This document shows, piece by piece, positions 47,712-58,239 of a stretch of DNA of 64,000 nt. The notes under the pieces were generated by a model. It saw only the letters and a program-made list of their open reading frames with translations. It made no database searches and was not told the origin of the DNA. The translations under genes and the position numbers were made by a program. Within the stretch, counting starts at the first letter, position 1. The number at the start of each line of letters is the position of its first letter. The DNA comes from Anaerolineae bacterium. Its GTDB lineage: Bacteria > Chloroflexota > Anaerolineae > Aggregatilineales > Phototrophicaceae. Location of the stretch: the NCBI GenBank assembly GCA_022820665.1, contig JAJEFB010000012.1:121510-185509 (forward strand). The letters run 5' to 3'.

Positions 47712-48590
47712 ATGGCTGCAATTGCACAGCGACCTGTATCTAACAATTGGGCTGCTAAAGCGCGCGAAGTCGATTGGGTGAAAGTCCTGGCGCATATCGT
47801 CCTGATTGCGGGCTCCGTCGTCTTCTTGATGCCCTTTGTCTACGTCGTCTCGACCTCGCTGAAAACCGCCGGCGATGTCTACACCTTCCCGCCCGAGTTC
47901 ATCCCGGATCCGGTGCAATGGGCGAACTATCCCGACGCGCTCACAGCCATGCCCTTTGATGTCTTCTTTTTTAATACCATTTTCCTGGCGCTGGGGCGCA
48001 TTATCGGCCTCACGCTGAGCTGTTCGCTGGCGGGCTTCGCCTTTGCCAAGCTCCGCTGGAAAGGGCGCAACACGCTATTTTTCATCGTCCTGCTCACGCT
48101 GATGATCCCGGTCGAAGTCACGCTTATCCCCCGCTATATCTTGTTTTCCAAGCTGGGCTGGGTCGGTTCTTTCGCGCCGCTGCTGGTGCCGGGTTTCTTC
48201 GCCGAAAACGCCTTTTTTGTCTTCCTCTTCCGGCAATTCTTCATGACCATGGGGCAAGATCTCATCGACGCGGCGCGCATAGACGGTTGCAGCTTTATCG
48301 GCCTCTTCCGGCGCATCATCGCGCCCAACGCCAAACCGGTCTTCGCCGTCGTCGCCATCTACATCATTCAAAACAACTGGAATTCCTTCTTGCTGCCCAT
48401 GATCTACCTGACCGATCGTAGCAAGTATACGCTGGCGCTGGGCTTGCGCCTGTTCAACGAACAGTATTACTCGCAGACGCATCTGCTGATGGCGGCGTCG
48501 GTCTTCGTGGTCATTCCGATTGTCATCCTCTTCTTTTTCATGCAGCGCTATTTCATCCAGGGCGTCGTCTTCACCGGGTCCAAGGGCTAG
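47712..48590 (+). CDS. Sugar ABC permease, MalG/UgpE-like
   Basis: 292 residues with six membrane segments; EAA loop GQDLIDAARIDGCSFIGLFRRIIAPNAKP near residue 190. It starts seven bases after the upstream permease and ends three bases before the sulfatase gene, a tight operon without an ATPase. Confidence 0.88.
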   Translation: MAAIAQRPVSNNWAAKAREVDWVKVLAHIVLIAGSVVFLMPFVYVVSTSLKTAGDVYTFPPEFIPDPVQWANYPDALTAMPFDVFFFNTIFLALGRIIGLTLSCSLAGFAFAKLRWKGRNTLFFIVLLTLMIPVEVTLIPRYILFSKLGWVGSFAPLLVPGFFAENAFFVFLFRQFFMTMGQDLIDAARIDGCSFIGLFRRIIAPNAKPVFAVVAIYIIQNNWNSFLLPMIYLTDRSKYTLALGLRLFNEQYYSQTHLLMAASVFVVIPIVILFFFMQRYFIQGVVFTGSKG

Positions 48591-48593
48591 GGC

Positions 48594-50024
48594 ATGAGCC
48601 AAGCCAAACCGCATATCCTGCTCATCACCTGCGATGAACTACGCGCCGATGCCTTGAGTTGTTATGGCAATCGCGCCATCCAAACGCCGAATCTGGATGC
48701 CCTGGCCGCCGCCGGCATCCGTTTCGAGCGCGCCTACAGCAACAGCCCCTGGTGCTTGCCCAGCCGCTGCTCGCTGGCGACTGGCTTGTACCCGCACAAC
48801 AACGGTTCCTACAGCAATTTCCGCGATGTGCCGCTGAATGCCGAACTGCCGAATATCTACAATCTTCTGAAAAGCGCGGGCTATCACACAGCGCATATCG
48901 GCAAATGTCATTACGCCCCCGTGCCCTACAGCGAGACCCGCCCCGACAAAACCTTGCCCTACGACCAATTCCGCGATTATTACCTCAGCCTGGGCATGGA
49001 TCACCTCGACCTGCAAGACGACAAACAGGTCTCGGTCTGGTTTTACGACGACTACAGCCTGGAGCTGGACGCCGCCGGTCATCTGGCGGCTTACCGCGAT
49101 GCCGTCTGGGACAAAGCCAAGCGCAAAGTCTTCGATTTCCCGGGACCGGAAGCCTGGCACCCGGATAGCTGGGTCGGGCGCAAATCAGCCGCCTATGCCG
49201 ACGGCTATACCCGCGACCAGCCGCTCTTCCTCTGGGCTTCTTTCAGCGGACCGCATTATCCCTTCGACCCGCCGGCGCAATACTTCGAGCGCGTCGATAT
49301 GTCGCAAGATCGCCGTATCTTCAGCGAGACTGAATTCGACGACCCGTCTCGCATCCACAGCGCGACCTACCACGGCCGCCCCGGCGGCGCTATCGACGGT
49401 TCGGGCGCGGCGCCTGACGGCGCGACCAAAAACTACTCTGATGACTACTGGCGCGATCTCCGCCGCAACTACTTCGCCAATGTCGCGCAGATTGACGAGT
49501 ACATCGGGCGCATCCTGTCCGCGGCTGAGCGGCGATTCGGCGACGATGTCCTGGTCATTTTCAGCGCCGATCACGGCGAAATGCTGGGCGACCACGGCTT
49601 GTGGGGCAAGAACAACTGCGCCTACGAAGACGTCTGGAACGTGCCGCTGATCCTCAAGTACCCCGGCCAGCGTCAAGCGCGGGTCAGCGACGCTAAAGCC
49701 ATGCTGATCGATATCCTGCCGACCTGCCTGGCCGCCGCGGGATTGCCGCATGATTTCTGCGACGGGCTTCCCTTGAGCGAGCGCGTCGCTTCCGGCGGCG
49801 CTGATTATGTCTTTGCCGAAGGCGAGGGTTTCCTGGCGGTCAGCGACGGGCGCTACAAGCTGACGCGTGTAGCGCAGGGCGGGCGTCATCATCTCGAGTT
49901 GATTGACCTCAAGACCGATCCGCATGAGTTCGTCAATCTGGCGAAGGACCCCGCCTGTAGCGCGCAGCGCGCGCGCTTGCTGGAGCAGATGGTGGATCTG
50001 CTGATGGCGGGAGCGCTCGCTTAG
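48594..50024 (+). CDS. Sulfatase
   Basis: 476-residue member of the type I (formylglycine) sulfatases. The maturation site is CLPSR at residues 54-58 (Cys54 to formylglycine), the metal-binding start is LLITCDELRADALSCYGN, and VIFSADHGEMLGDHGLWGKNNCAYEDVW near 320 gives the second metal site. No signal peptide, so it acts in the cytoplasm, presumably on sulfated sugars brought in by the 45316-48590 importer. It starts three bases after the permease stop. Confidence 0.9.
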   Translation: MSQAKPHILLITCDELRADALSCYGNRAIQTPNLDALAAAGIRFERAYSNSPWCLPSRCSLATGLYPHNNGSYSNFRDVPLNAELPNIYNLLKSAGYHTAHIGKCHYAPVPYSETRPDKTLPYDQFRDYYLSLGMDHLDLQDDKQVSVWFYDDYSLELDAAGHLAAYRDAVWDKAKRKVFDFPGPEAWHPDSWVGRKSAAYADGYTRDQPLFLWASFSGPHYPFDPPAQYFERVDMSQDRRIFSETEFDDPSRIHSATYHGRPGGAIDGSGAAPDGATKNYSDDYWRDLRRNYFANVAQIDEYIGRILSAAERRFGDDVLVIFSADHGEMLGDHGLWGKNNCAYEDVWNVPLILKYPGQRQARVSDAKAMLIDILPTCLAAAGLPHDFCDGLPLSERVASGGADYVFAEGEGFLAVSDGRYKLTRVAQGGRHHLELIDLKTDPHEFVNLAKDPACSAQRARLLEQMVDLLMAGALA

Positions 50025-50130
50025 TCGCGCGGCAGATTGAATACAGTTGAGCGCAAGGGGATGTTCATATGCTTGATCCAAAAAGATCCGCTTCGACATA
50101 TGAGCAGAAGTAATCGGAAGTCGGGGTCCA

Positions 50131-52470
50131 TTACTCGTCAATCTGTAGCTCACCGAGGGTATGGATCATAGGCAGTATAACCGGCGCAATCATAGCAGTA
50201 AATTCAGCGACAAACTCTTCAGGATCTAAATTGCTGTCGTTGAAATATGAGTCTTGATCTTTCACAGCATCTTTCAATATTGCCATGCCTATCAACACCA
50301 ACGCAAACTTAAATCTCGAGTGCAGGGTCTCCGGCTCTCTTTGTTGCGCAAGCCATTCTTTCAATTCCCACTTCAAATAGACGTTGTCCATGTTGATGTA
50401 GAAATCATATACATTATCTTCCGTGCCTCTTACCTTTAAGGCAGTGTCTCTGTTGAATTTGTATTTGTCCCAATCTTCTTCTCGGACTTCAACAACGTGT
50501 GGCGTTGCCAAATCCTCCGGTTTCTCTCTCTCACCAACGTCATCGCCGGCCGGCGGTTTTCTTACCCCGTTGGTGCCAGATTTGTCGTTGTCTGGTTCTG
50601 TTACGAGGACTACGAATTCGTTTTCAATCGGACTAAAGAACAGATCGTCGCTTACCGTTGCCAAATAGGAGATTTGGTCTCCTACTTCCGCTTCGTTTGG
50701 CAAAATGACATTCAGTGTCGCAACGCCATCACGCAAGTTAAGTGTATAATCGCTTGCCTCGTCACCGTCGCAATGGAGCACGAAAACTCCCGGATCTGTT
50801 TCTCGGGCAAAGTAGTAATCCTCTGCATCGGTTTCAAACTGCACTCGGAAACGATGTCGATTTATTGGACGCTCGTTCAACCGAGGCTTTCGATATTTGC
50901 TGAAAAGCCGAAAGTAATCCGGATGCTGTTTTCCGAAAAACTCTTTCTTCACGCCGACATGCTTTGGCTTGAAGGGATTGCTCAGGTCTTTTCCGCTGAT
51001 GAATAACGCCGCTAAGGATGGAGATTTCTTGATAATTTTATTCAAAACTTCCTTAAGCGGCTTGGAATCCGACAGTTTGTCTTCAAGCGCTTCACGTCGT
51101 CGGCGGTCTCGCAGCTCCTTGAGTTTAACATCATTTCTGATGAGATCTTCCAGTGCGCTTTCGATGGCTGTGTTCAATTCACCGCGGCGCGTACGGTCAC
51201 GGCTGGTCATGAACAGCCTCTCTCTTGCACGCTGCGTCATAGAGGTAGCATCCACAAGAACTAAAAGCGAGTCGGCAATATAGCTCATTTTCACTTTGTG
51301 ACGCGAAAAGAATCGTTTAGATATAGTATAGTGAGTCTGTCCGTTAAGGGTGAAGATTATGCCTTCATTCCTTCGATAAGATTCATCGCGCCCCTTCTTG
51401 AAAGCGTAAATTGATATCGACATAGTTTCTCCCGATACTCGGATTTGATGCGGCACGGGGAAACCGTCTTCTAAGTTTTCGCGCTTGTCTTCCTCCAAAC
51501 GAACATTCAATCCGTGCATAGTGGTTTCTGGGTTGTGCCCAGAGTAATCTCTGAATTCGTAGAAGCGGACCGGCAAACCGGGGCGCGGCAACAATAGAGA
51601 AATAACATAATACAACCTCTGAGTAACCATTGTCTTTAAGCCAGTCATCTCGTATTCAAACATCTTGACTATTGTGCCCCATTCCAACCGCGGCGCGCGG
51701 GAGGCATCTGCAAATCCGTGTGGCAGCGTCAAAGAGTCGCTGTAAAATGTCAGAATCTTGTTATCGGGAGCGAGATACTTAAAGATCGAGTGGCTCTCGC
51801 CACGAACTGGGTCTTGACGGCGAACAACAGTGAATCCCCAATATGGTGCGGTAAGGTCACTTCTATCGGCGATTGCTGGGTAACGGCGTGAAATCACAAG
51901 CTGCAGATTGTGTTCTCCGCCACAGTATGACAGGGCTCCCGTGCCGCCCATATTGAACTTGCCCAGAACGAAGGGAATTCGAAGTTTGTTTGACTTGTTT
52001 AAGGATAGAATGGTATTCGGCATGCATTGCGGAGACTGCCCTTCGCCGCGGTCAAAAAGGGTATAGTTTGGATTGCGTTTTCCTCCGGTAGCGACCAAGC
52101 CAATGTCGCGGGCCAATTCTGTGCGGTTCGTCGCGCTTATGTTGACCAAATTACCATTTCGAATTCCAAAGAATCGCTCCAGAGCGTCGGGTATCGACCG
52201 CGGAGCTTCGAAACTTTCTTCTCGATTACTGCGCTCAAGGAACTCGCGCATCAGAACGGCGTCGATGGAATTGACGAGCTTCTCGACCATAGCTCCAGCT
52301 GGATTGCCCTGCTGATTACCAATCTGGCCCCAGTTGTTTTCAATATCACCGTATGCGCGCCACAGGGAGTCATTAGACCAATAACCGTAGTGCTTTAGAA
52401 GTTTTATAACGTCGCCTTCAGCTTCAGCATTTAGCAGATTAAGGCAAAGACTTTTGTTTTCGCGCGTCAT
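50131..52470 (-). CDS. GHKL-superfamily ATPase of unknown function
   Basis: 779 residues. The N-terminal third has a Bergerat ATP fold: N box MVEKLVNSID (61-70), G1 box DRGEG (140-144) and G2 box GKFNMGGTGAL (170-180), an arrangement like MORC/Hsp90/MutL rather than sensor kinases (no His-phosphotransfer region, no membrane segment). The middle holds a MORC-like S5-type region with conserved TLNGQTHYTISKRFF and SRDRTRRGELNTAIE; the C-terminus is a mixed, less conserved domain with a LKDAVKDQDSY segment. GGAG precedes the ATG. The gene stands alone, is AT-richer than its neighbours and looks transferred; a defence-like or DNA-remodelling role is inference. Confidence 0.78.
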   Translation of the reverse strand: MTRENKSLCLNLLNAEAEGDVIKLLKHYGYWSNDSLWRAYGDIENNWGQIGNQQGNPAGAMVEKLVNSIDAVLMREFLERSNREESFEAPRSIPDALERFFGIRNGNLVNISATNRTELARDIGLVATGGKRNPNYTLFDRGEGQSPQCMPNTILSLNKSNKLRIPFVLGKFNMGGTGALSYCGGEHNLQLVISRRYPAIADRSDLTAPYWGFTVVRRQDPVRGESHSIFKYLAPDNKILTFYSDSLTLPHGFADASRAPRLEWGTIVKMFEYEMTGLKTMVTQRLYYVISLLLPRPGLPVRFYEFRDYSGHNPETTMHGLNVRLEEDKRENLEDGFPVPHQIRVSGETMSISIYAFKKGRDESYRRNEGIIFTLNGQTHYTISKRFFSRHKVKMSYIADSLLVLVDATSMTQRARERLFMTSRDRTRRGELNTAIESALEDLIRNDVKLKELRDRRRREALEDKLSDSKPLKEVLNKIIKKSPSLAALFISGKDLSNPFKPKHVGVKKEFFGKQHPDYFRLFSKYRKPRLNERPINRHRFRVQFETDAEDYYFARETDPGVFVLHCDGDEASDYTLNLRDGVATLNVILPNEAEVGDQISYLATVSDDLFFSPIENEFVVLVTEPDNDKSGTNGVRKPPAGDDVGEREKPEDLATPHVVEVREEDWDKYKFNRDTALKVRGTEDNVYDFYINMDNVYLKWELKEWLAQQREPETLHSRFKFALVLIGMAILKDAVKDQDSYFNDSNLDPEEFVAEFTAMIAPVILPMIHTLGELQIDE

Positions 52471-52595
52471 ATGATCACTCCAAATGTTTGAATGGTTGAT
52501 TGTTGGGCTGCAGGAGCATTTTAATTACGTGAAATAATAGCTAAATACGTCGCAATCATCAATAGTTTGAAATAATTGCAATACTTGTCGTGTGC

Positions 52596-52623
52596 TGGAA
52601 CATTGCCTATTCCGCGCTATAAT
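52596..52623 (+). promoter_or_regulatory. Promoter of the second nucleoside importer
   Basis: TGGAAC (52596-52601), 16 bases, perfect TATAAT (52618-52623), 45 bases before ATG 52669. Confidence 0.5.
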
Positions 52624-52668
52624 CCCAACTAAACGTCACGCAGCCTCACTAGCCGAAAGGTCCCGCCC

Positions 52669-54210
52669 ATGACCGAAGCCGCCCCCGTGCTCGAAGTGCG
52701 CGGCATCAGCAAACGCTTCCCCGGCGTCCTGGCAAACGACAATATCAACCTGACGCTGCGCAAGGGCCAGGTCCTCGGTCTGCTGGGCGAAAACGGCGCC
52801 GGCAAGAGCACCTTGATGAACATGATCTACGGTTTGTACAAACCCGACGAGGGCGAAATCCTCGTCAACGGGCAAGCCGTCGACATCGCCGGACCCAAAG
52901 ACGCCATCGAACTCGGCATCGGCATGGTGCATCAGCATTTTCAGCTGGTCGATGTGCTGACCGTCACTGAAAACGTCATGTTGGGCAACGAAAGCGTCTC
53001 CGGTCCCTTCCTGCGGCGCGACCGCGCCCGGCGCGAAATACTCGAGCTGTCGGGGGACTACGGCTTGGATGTCAACCCCGACGCCCTGATCGCCGACTTG
53101 CCGGTCGGCGTTCAACAGCGCGTCGAGATCATCAAGGCTCTCTATCGTCACGCCGACATTCTCATCCTGGACGAGCCGACAGCCGTGCTGACGCCGCAAG
53201 AGACGCGCGGCTTGTTCAAGATCATGCGCACGCTGCTGGAAAAAGGCGTCAGCATCATTTTCATCAGCCACAAACTCAAAGAGGTGCTGGAAATCTGCGA
53301 CGACGTGGTCGTGCTGCGGCGCGGAAAGGTGGCGGGCCATGCCGACCCGGGGCGATCCACCGAGGCTTCGCTGGCTTCGCTGATGGTCGGGCGCGATGTC
53401 ATCCTCGAAGTGGAAAAAGCCGCGGCCGCCCCCGGCGACGAAATCCTCAATATCGTCAATCTGCATGTGCATGATGATCGCGGTCTGCCGGCGGTCGAAG
53501 GCGTCAACCTGGGCTTGCAGCGCGGCGAAATCCTCGGCATCGCCGGCGTGCAAGGCAATGGACAAACAGAACTGGTCGAAGCGCTGACCGGCATGCGCCC
53601 GGTGGATGAGGGCCGCTTCTACATCAAGGGCGAAGACATGACAAGTTCGTCGCCGCGCCGGGTCACCGAGAAAGGCGTCGGGCATGTGCCGGAAGATCGC
53701 CAGCGCGACGGCTTGGTCGCGGGCTTCACCGTCATGCACAACCTGGTCCTGTGCAGCTATTACCGAGATGCCTTCTCCAACACTATTGTGGTTGACGACC
53801 GCGCCATCGCCGCGAACGCCCACCAACTGGTCGAACAATACGATGTGCGGCCGCCCATCATCAACAATCCGGCCGGCGGCCTCTCCGGCGGCAACCAGCA
53901 GAAAGTGATCGTCGCCCGCGAGTTTTCGCGCGGGGTCGACCTTCTGGTCGCCTCCCAGCCCACCCGCGGCTTGGACGTCGGCTCGATTGAATTCATTCAC
54001 AAGCAGATCATCCGCATGCGCGACGAAGGCGCCGGCATCTTGCTGGTCTCGTCAGAGTTGGACGAGGTCTTGAGCCTCTCCGACCGCGTGGCGGTCATGT
54101 TTGAAGGGCAGATCATCGATATCCTGCCAGTTGAAGAAGCGGACAAGGATACGGTTGGCTTGCGCATGGCCGGCGTTCGCGACGATGTGCAGATTGAGAG
54201 CGCAGGATGA
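52669..54210 (+). CDS. Nucleoside/BMP-type ABC ATPase (second importer)
   Basis: 513 residues, two ABC domains. Domain 1: Walker [18 protein letters not shown], signature [13 protein letters not shown], Walker [12 protein letters not shown]; domain 2: [30 protein letters not shown] and [12 protein letters not shown]. It is a paralogue of the 5525 gene, here leading its cluster. The stop overlaps the start of the large permease by four bases (ATGA). Confidence 0.91.
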   Translation: MTEAAPVLEVRGISKRFPGVLANDNINLTLRKGQVLGLLGENGAGKSTLMNMIYGLYKPDEGEILVNGQAVDIAGPKDAIELGIGMVHQHFQLVDVLTVTENVMLGNESVSGPFLRRDRARREILELSGDYGLDVNPDALIADLPVGVQQRVEIIKALYRHADILILDEPTAVLTPQETRGLFKIMRTLLEKGVSIIFISHKLKEVLEICDDVVVLRRGKVAGHADPGRSTEASLASLMVGRDVILEVEKAAAAPGDEILNIVNLHVHDDRGLPAVEGVNLGLQRGEILGIAGVQGNGQTELVEALTGMRPVDEGRFYIKGEDMTSSSPRRVTEKGVGHVPEDRQRDGLVAGFTVMHNLVLCSYYRDAFSNTIVVDDRAIAANAHQLVEQYDVRPPIINNPAGGLSGGNQQKVIVAREFSRGVDLLVASQPTRGLDVGSIEFIHKQIIRMRDEGAGILLVSSELDEVLSLSDRVAVMFEGQIIDILPVEEADKDTVGLRMAGVRDDVQIESAG

Positions 54211-56435
54211 GCGCAAGCGCGGAAGCACCCCGTCGCCGCGGTTTCATCGGGCTTTGGGTGGGCGTATCGCCCAGGCTGGTGCCGGTCCTGGCTGTGATCA
54301 CGGCTTTTCTGGCTGGCATCCCTTTGATCACCATCACCGTCAGCGACAACGCTACCCAGCCCAATATCGCCGAGGGTTTGCGGGTCTCGTCAACCGCTTA
54401 TGTCGCGCTGGTGGAATCCATCACCGGCTTGACCATCAACGATGTCGCCGGCGTCGATGACTTTGATGAACTGCGGGGCTACGCCGCCAGCAACGAAATC
54501 ACCACCGGGCGCAGCCTATCGCGACAAGCGCGGCCCTTCGAGCGCATCGTTGAAGTCGGCATGGAAGAGACCCGCGCCTATACGCTCTTCTTCGAGCGTT
54601 ATGAGATCGATGAAGACTCCGCCGTCGCCATCGCCGAGCGCCTCGCGACCATTCGCGAAGTCGGCGCGACGGACCTGCGCGAACTCAAAGCCCTGCTCGA
54701 CGAACTGGAGGAACTCAAGCGCTCCGATGTGCGCGATCTGGCGGCTCTGGCAACTGGACAAAGCGAGCTAAGCGGGGAAACGCTCAACCAGGCCGCCGCG
54801 CTCTTTCCCGCGCTGAATAACAAGTCAGCAAGTGAACTGGCGGCGGCGCTGACAGGACTGCAGCTCATCGACGAACATGGCCAGGTTGCCTTGCTGCGCA
54901 GCCACGACGCGCTGCTGAATCTGGATAATTTGGGCATCGACAGCCAAAGCGCCGATGCCGACCTCATCGCCGCGATCGTAGAATCCGACTATGATGACGC
55001 CCGCGAAGCCATCGAAACCCTGGCAAGGCTCGATGAACTCCGCATCGACAATCCGGCGGCGCTGGGCGCGCAATTCCGCATCGTGGGGGAGATGCTCGAC
55101 GCCGACTATCTCACCGGCGAGTCAGTGAACCTCATGCTGGCTGATCAACTGGATCCCGCCTTGCGACAAAACCTGGTCATCCGGCGCCCGGGCAATCGCG
55201 TCTTGAGCGCGGACGACCTGGGCGGGCAGAGCTTCGGCATTCTCAAAAACGATCAGGACCTGGAAGTGCTCTTCCTGCGCCTGGGCGATCAGGTGCTGCT
55301 CTTCTTCCCCTCCAACCTGGAAAAGACTATCGTGCGCGCCATCCCCTTCATCATCGCCGGATTGGCGGTTGGGCTGGGCTTCAAAGCCGGGCTCTTCAAC
55401 ATCGGCGCGGAAGGACAACTATATGCCGGCGCGATTGCGGTGGCGGCGCTGGGCGCCTTCGCCTCGCCCGACATATCCGGCTTGCTTCTGCTGCCGGGGG
55501 TCATCTTCTTCGGCATTCTCGGCGGCTTCCTCTGGGGAGCGGTGCCGGGCGCGCTCAAAGCCTATACCGGCGCGCACGAAGTCATCACCACCATCATGCT
55601 CAATTTCATCGCCATCTTGATCGTCGACTGGCTGATCAAATCCGTAAATCCGCTTATCCTGGGCGATGTCAACTCGAGCGTGCCCAAGACACCGGTGATC
55701 TTGCCGGCCGCCATGCTGCCGACCATGGACACCATCACATCGCCACTCGCGCTACTGATTATGATGGCGGCGGTGGCGCTGGTCGCCTTCCTGCTCAACT
55801 ACCTGCCGGAACGGCGCGAGAATCCTCAGGCCGCCATGCGGAGGGGCTTCATCTGGGCGCTCATCATGAGCCTGCTGCAGTTGTTCCTGGTCTTGATCGC
55901 GGTCGGCGACCAATCCAAGCTGCACTTCGGCTTCTGGTTGATGATCGCCGCGGTCTGGCTGACCGACTGGTTCTTAACCCGCACCACCCTCGGTTTTGAG
56001 TTGCGGACCGTCGGCGCCAACCAAAACGCCGCCAAGTACGCCGGCATGAGCGTGCCGCGCAACATTGTGCTGGCTATGGCGCTCAGCGGTATGCTGGCTG
56101 GTTTGGCGGGCGCGATAGAAATCAGCGGCGTCGAGCATGAAATGCTGCCGCGCTTCTTCGCCGGCGTAGGCTTCGACGCCATCGCCGTCGCGCTGCTGGC
56201 GCGCAACAATCCCAAAGGCATGGTCTGGGCCGGCTTGCTCTGGGGCGGCTTGCTGAGCGGCGCCGCTTTGATGCAGATCCGCGCCGATATCTCGATTGAC
56301 CTGGTCAAGATCGTGCAAGCGCTGATTATCATGTTCGTGGCGGCCGATCAAATCATTCGCTTCCTCTGGCGCGTGCCACAGCGCAGCGCCGAAGAAGAAG
56401 ACGAACTGGTATTCTCGACCGGTTGGGGAGGCTGA
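54207..56435 (+). CDS. Nucleoside/BMP-type ABC permease with large inserted extracytoplasmic domain
   Basis: 742 residues, about twice the usual length. A first membrane segment (about 22-45) is followed by roughly 320 hydrophilic, helix-rich residues (46-369: [34 protein letters not shown]) before the normal permease core resumes at [32 protein letters not shown] and the coupling segment [20 protein letters not shown]. In the 1167 paralogue the same two landmarks are about 40 residues apart. The inserted part would lie outside the membrane. The cluster lacks a binding protein. Confidence 0.88.
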   Translation: MSASAEAPRRRGFIGLWVGVSPRLVPVLAVITAFLAGIPLITITVSDNATQPNIAEGLRVSSTAYVALVESITGLTINDVAGVDDFDELRGYAASNEITTGRSLSRQARPFERIVEVGMEETRAYTLFFERYEIDEDSAVAIAERLATIREVGATDLRELKALLDELEELKRSDVRDLAALATGQSELSGETLNQAAALFPALNNKSASELAAALTGLQLIDEHGQVALLRSHDALLNLDNLGIDSQSADADLIAAIVESDYDDAREAIETLARLDELRIDNPAALGAQFRIVGEMLDADYLTGESVNLMLADQLDPALRQNLVIRRPGNRVLSADDLGGQSFGILKNDQDLEVLFLRLGDQVLLFFPSNLEKTIVRAIPFIIAGLAVGLGFKAGLFNIGAEGQLYAGAIAVAALGAFASPDISGLLLLPGVIFFGILGGFLWGAVPGALKAYTGAHEVITTIMLNFIAILIVDWLIKSVNPLILGDVNSSVPKTPVILPAAMLPTMDTITSPLALLIMMAAVALVAFLLNYLPERRENPQAAMRRGFIWALIMSLLQLFLVLIAVGDQSKLHFGFWLMIAAVWLTDWFLTRTTLGFELRTVGANQNAAKYAGMSVPRNIVLAMALSGMLAGLAGAIEISGVEHEMLPRFFAGVGFDAIAVALLARNNPKGMVWAGLLWGGLLSGAALMQIRADISIDLVKIVQALIIMFVAADQIIRFLWRVPQRSAEEEDELVFSTGWGG

Positions 56436-56440
56436 GGACG

Positions 56441-57745
56441 ATGAGAACTTCGAGCAAACCCAAAACCTCGAGCCGTCCTAGTTTCAAGCTGACCCGCATC
56501 CGCATCATCGCCATCGTCTTGCTCCTTCTGGGCGCGTTTATCTTTTTTCAAGCCGGCGGCATCGACGGCGATCTTGTCACCACGCTGACCTTCCAAACGA
56601 CTTCCGCTGGCGAGCCCCCCTCAGTCGGCAATATCGATGTGCCCACCTCGCCCTACCTGCGCGTCATCGGCTTGCTCTTCGTCGTCGCCGGCTCTCTGAA
56701 TCTCGCCGAGTTGCGCGCGCCCCGCCCCCGGCGTGCCAGCCTGGGCTTGATGGTCCTTTGCGGCGTCCTTTTCATTCCCACCGTGATCATCGCCGCTGCC
56801 GCCGGCAACGAAACCAATATGACCACCATCGTCGCCGAAAGCTTGCGCCTGGCGACCCCGCTGGCCATAGGGGCGATGGCGGGCATCTGGTGCGAACGGG
56901 CTGGCGTGGTCAATATCGCCATCGAAGGCATGATGCTCTTCGCCGCCTGCTTCGGCTTCACCACGCTCTTTTACCTGCGCAATACCGGGCTGCCGCTGGA
57001 AACCGCACAGTTGCTGGCAGTGGTCGTCGCGGTGCTCAGTGGCGGCTTGATCGCCCTCTTGCATGGCTGGCTTTCGATCACCTTCCGCACCGACCAGATC
57101 GTCAGCGGCACGGTCATCAATATCCTGGCGGTGGGCGTCACCAGTTTCGTTCGCCGCGAGTACCTGCTTTCGACCGAAGCGGGCGCGGCCAAACTCGGGA
57201 ACATCTCCATCCCCATCCTCAGCGACCTGCCGGTCATCGGCGAGGCGATTTTCACCAATCAGCCCATCTTCTTCATGATGTTTGTCATGCTGGCTCTCAC
57301 GCATATCGTGATGTTCTACACGCGCTGGGGCTTGCGGACGCGAGCCGTGGGCGAGCATCCCCACGCCGCTGATACGCTGGGCATCAACGTCAACCGCACC
57401 CGCTGGACCAATGTCTGGATCAGCGGCATGGTCGCCGGCTTGGCCGGCGCCTGGTTCTCGCTGGAAGCCACCGGCAGCTTCAACGACGGCATGACCCGCG
57501 GCGCGGGTTTTATCGCGCTGGCGGCGATGATCTTCGGCAAATGGACGCCCATCGGAGCCTTCGGCGCGGCTCTGCTCTTCGGCTTTTCCGATTCGCTGGG
57601 CATCCGCTTGCAGATGGTCGGCGTCGGCTTCCCGGTCCAGTTCCTGCAGATGGTGCCCTACGCCGTCACGCTGGTCGTGCTGGCTGGTTTCATCGGACGC
57701 GCCTCCCCGCCAAAGGCCGTTGGCACACCCTACGTGAAAGAATGA
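56441..57745 (+). CDS. Nucleoside/BMP-type ABC permease (second subunit)
   Basis: 434 residues. The core matches the second BMP permease: ATPLAIGAMAGIWCERAGVVNIAIEGMML and LRTRAVGEHPHAADTLGINVNRTRW. Compared with the 2408 paralogue it has about 110 extra N-terminal residues with two additional hydrophobic segments (IIAIVLLLLGAFIFF and VIGLLFVVAGSL) and a short soluble loop. ATG 56441 with GAGG upstream is preferred over 56423. It starts five bases after the large permease. Confidence 0.88.
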   Translation: MRTSSKPKTSSRPSFKLTRIRIIAIVLLLLGAFIFFQAGGIDGDLVTTLTFQTTSAGEPPSVGNIDVPTSPYLRVIGLLFVVAGSLNLAELRAPRPRRASLGLMVLCGVLFIPTVIIAAAAGNETNMTTIVAESLRLATPLAIGAMAGIWCERAGVVNIAIEGMMLFAACFGFTTLFYLRNTGLPLETAQLLAVVVAVLSGGLIALLHGWLSITFRTDQIVSGTVINILAVGVTSFVRREYLLSTEAGAAKLGNISIPILSDLPVIGEAIFTNQPIFFMMFVMLALTHIVMFYTRWGLRTRAVGEHPHAADTLGINVNRTRWTNVWISGMVAGLAGAWFSLEATGSFNDGMTRGAGFIALAAMIFGKWTPIGAFGAALLFGFSDSLGIRLQMVGVGFPVQFLQMVPYAVTLVVLAGFIGRASPPKAVGTPYVKE

Positions 57746-57837
57746 TATTCGCGCGCTGCTGCTGAGAACCGTTGTGACTTTTTGCCCTCGATCCATCAAA
57801 AAGAATGACAAGTCGTAGGGCTTGTTCGGTACTCCAT

Positions 57838-57855
57838 AGCGCTAGCGCGTTTTTT
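57838..57855 (+). terminator. Possible terminator of the second nucleoside importer
   Basis: GCGC-TA-GCGC stem followed by G and six T residues. The stem is short, so termination strength is doubtful. Confidence 0.35.
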
Positions 57856-57857
57856 CT

Positions 57858-57905
57858 ACCCCATCCCCCGGCCCCTTCCCCGTGGCAACGGAGAAGGGGA
57901 GCTAA
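57858..57905. repeat. Dispersed G/C palindrome, family B variant
   Basis: CCCCATCCCCCGGCCCCTTCC then CCGTGGCAACGGAGAAGGGGAG; arms CCCCTTC(C)CCGT/ACGGAGAAGGGG. Confidence 0.75.
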
Positions 57906-57987
57906 CGTAGCGCGACCTCGCTTGAAAACAGCAGTCATCGACATTTGCAACATCAGAAAACTCGCGTTGGTGCAAAGTCGAAACGAG

Positions 57988-58023
57988 CTTCCCCCCATTG
58001 CTATGGGGGGATTGAGGGGGGTA
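57988..58023. repeat. Dispersed G/C palindrome, family B
   Basis: 35 of 36 bases identical to the copy inside the GH116 gene at 35431-35466. Confidence 0.9.
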
Positions 58024-58239
58024 GACCGAAGGCGGATGCGAATCAACAGTACCGGACACGTCTTGTGGGGCGACTCCAGCGCGAGTTGTCGGGCGTAGAT
58101 TGCGGTCCTTATTTTGTGAGCCAAGTCCTGACTTGCGGCCGGATGTGGTGAATCCCCCGATCAGGAATCCAGCAAAGTAAATTCGCCGATCTTGCGCTAT
58201 CATCGGGCAATCTTTTATCACACCTTGGAAGGCGAAACC

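Larger units (their letters stand above)
57746..58239. other. Repeat-rich intergenic region
   Basis: Holds a weak terminator (57838-57855) and two family B repeats (57858-57905 and 57988-58023). Open frames in it, in both directions, translate the repeats and are not credited. Confidence 0.6.

Noticed and set aside
52636..54000. 454-codon minus-strand open frame
   Set aside because: Antisense of the second nucleoside ATPase, low-complexity Asp/Ala/Gly composition, no ribosome site.
57805..58098. 97-codon plus-strand frame between importer and dipeptidase
   Set aside because: Translates two family B repeats and their surroundings; no start signal.
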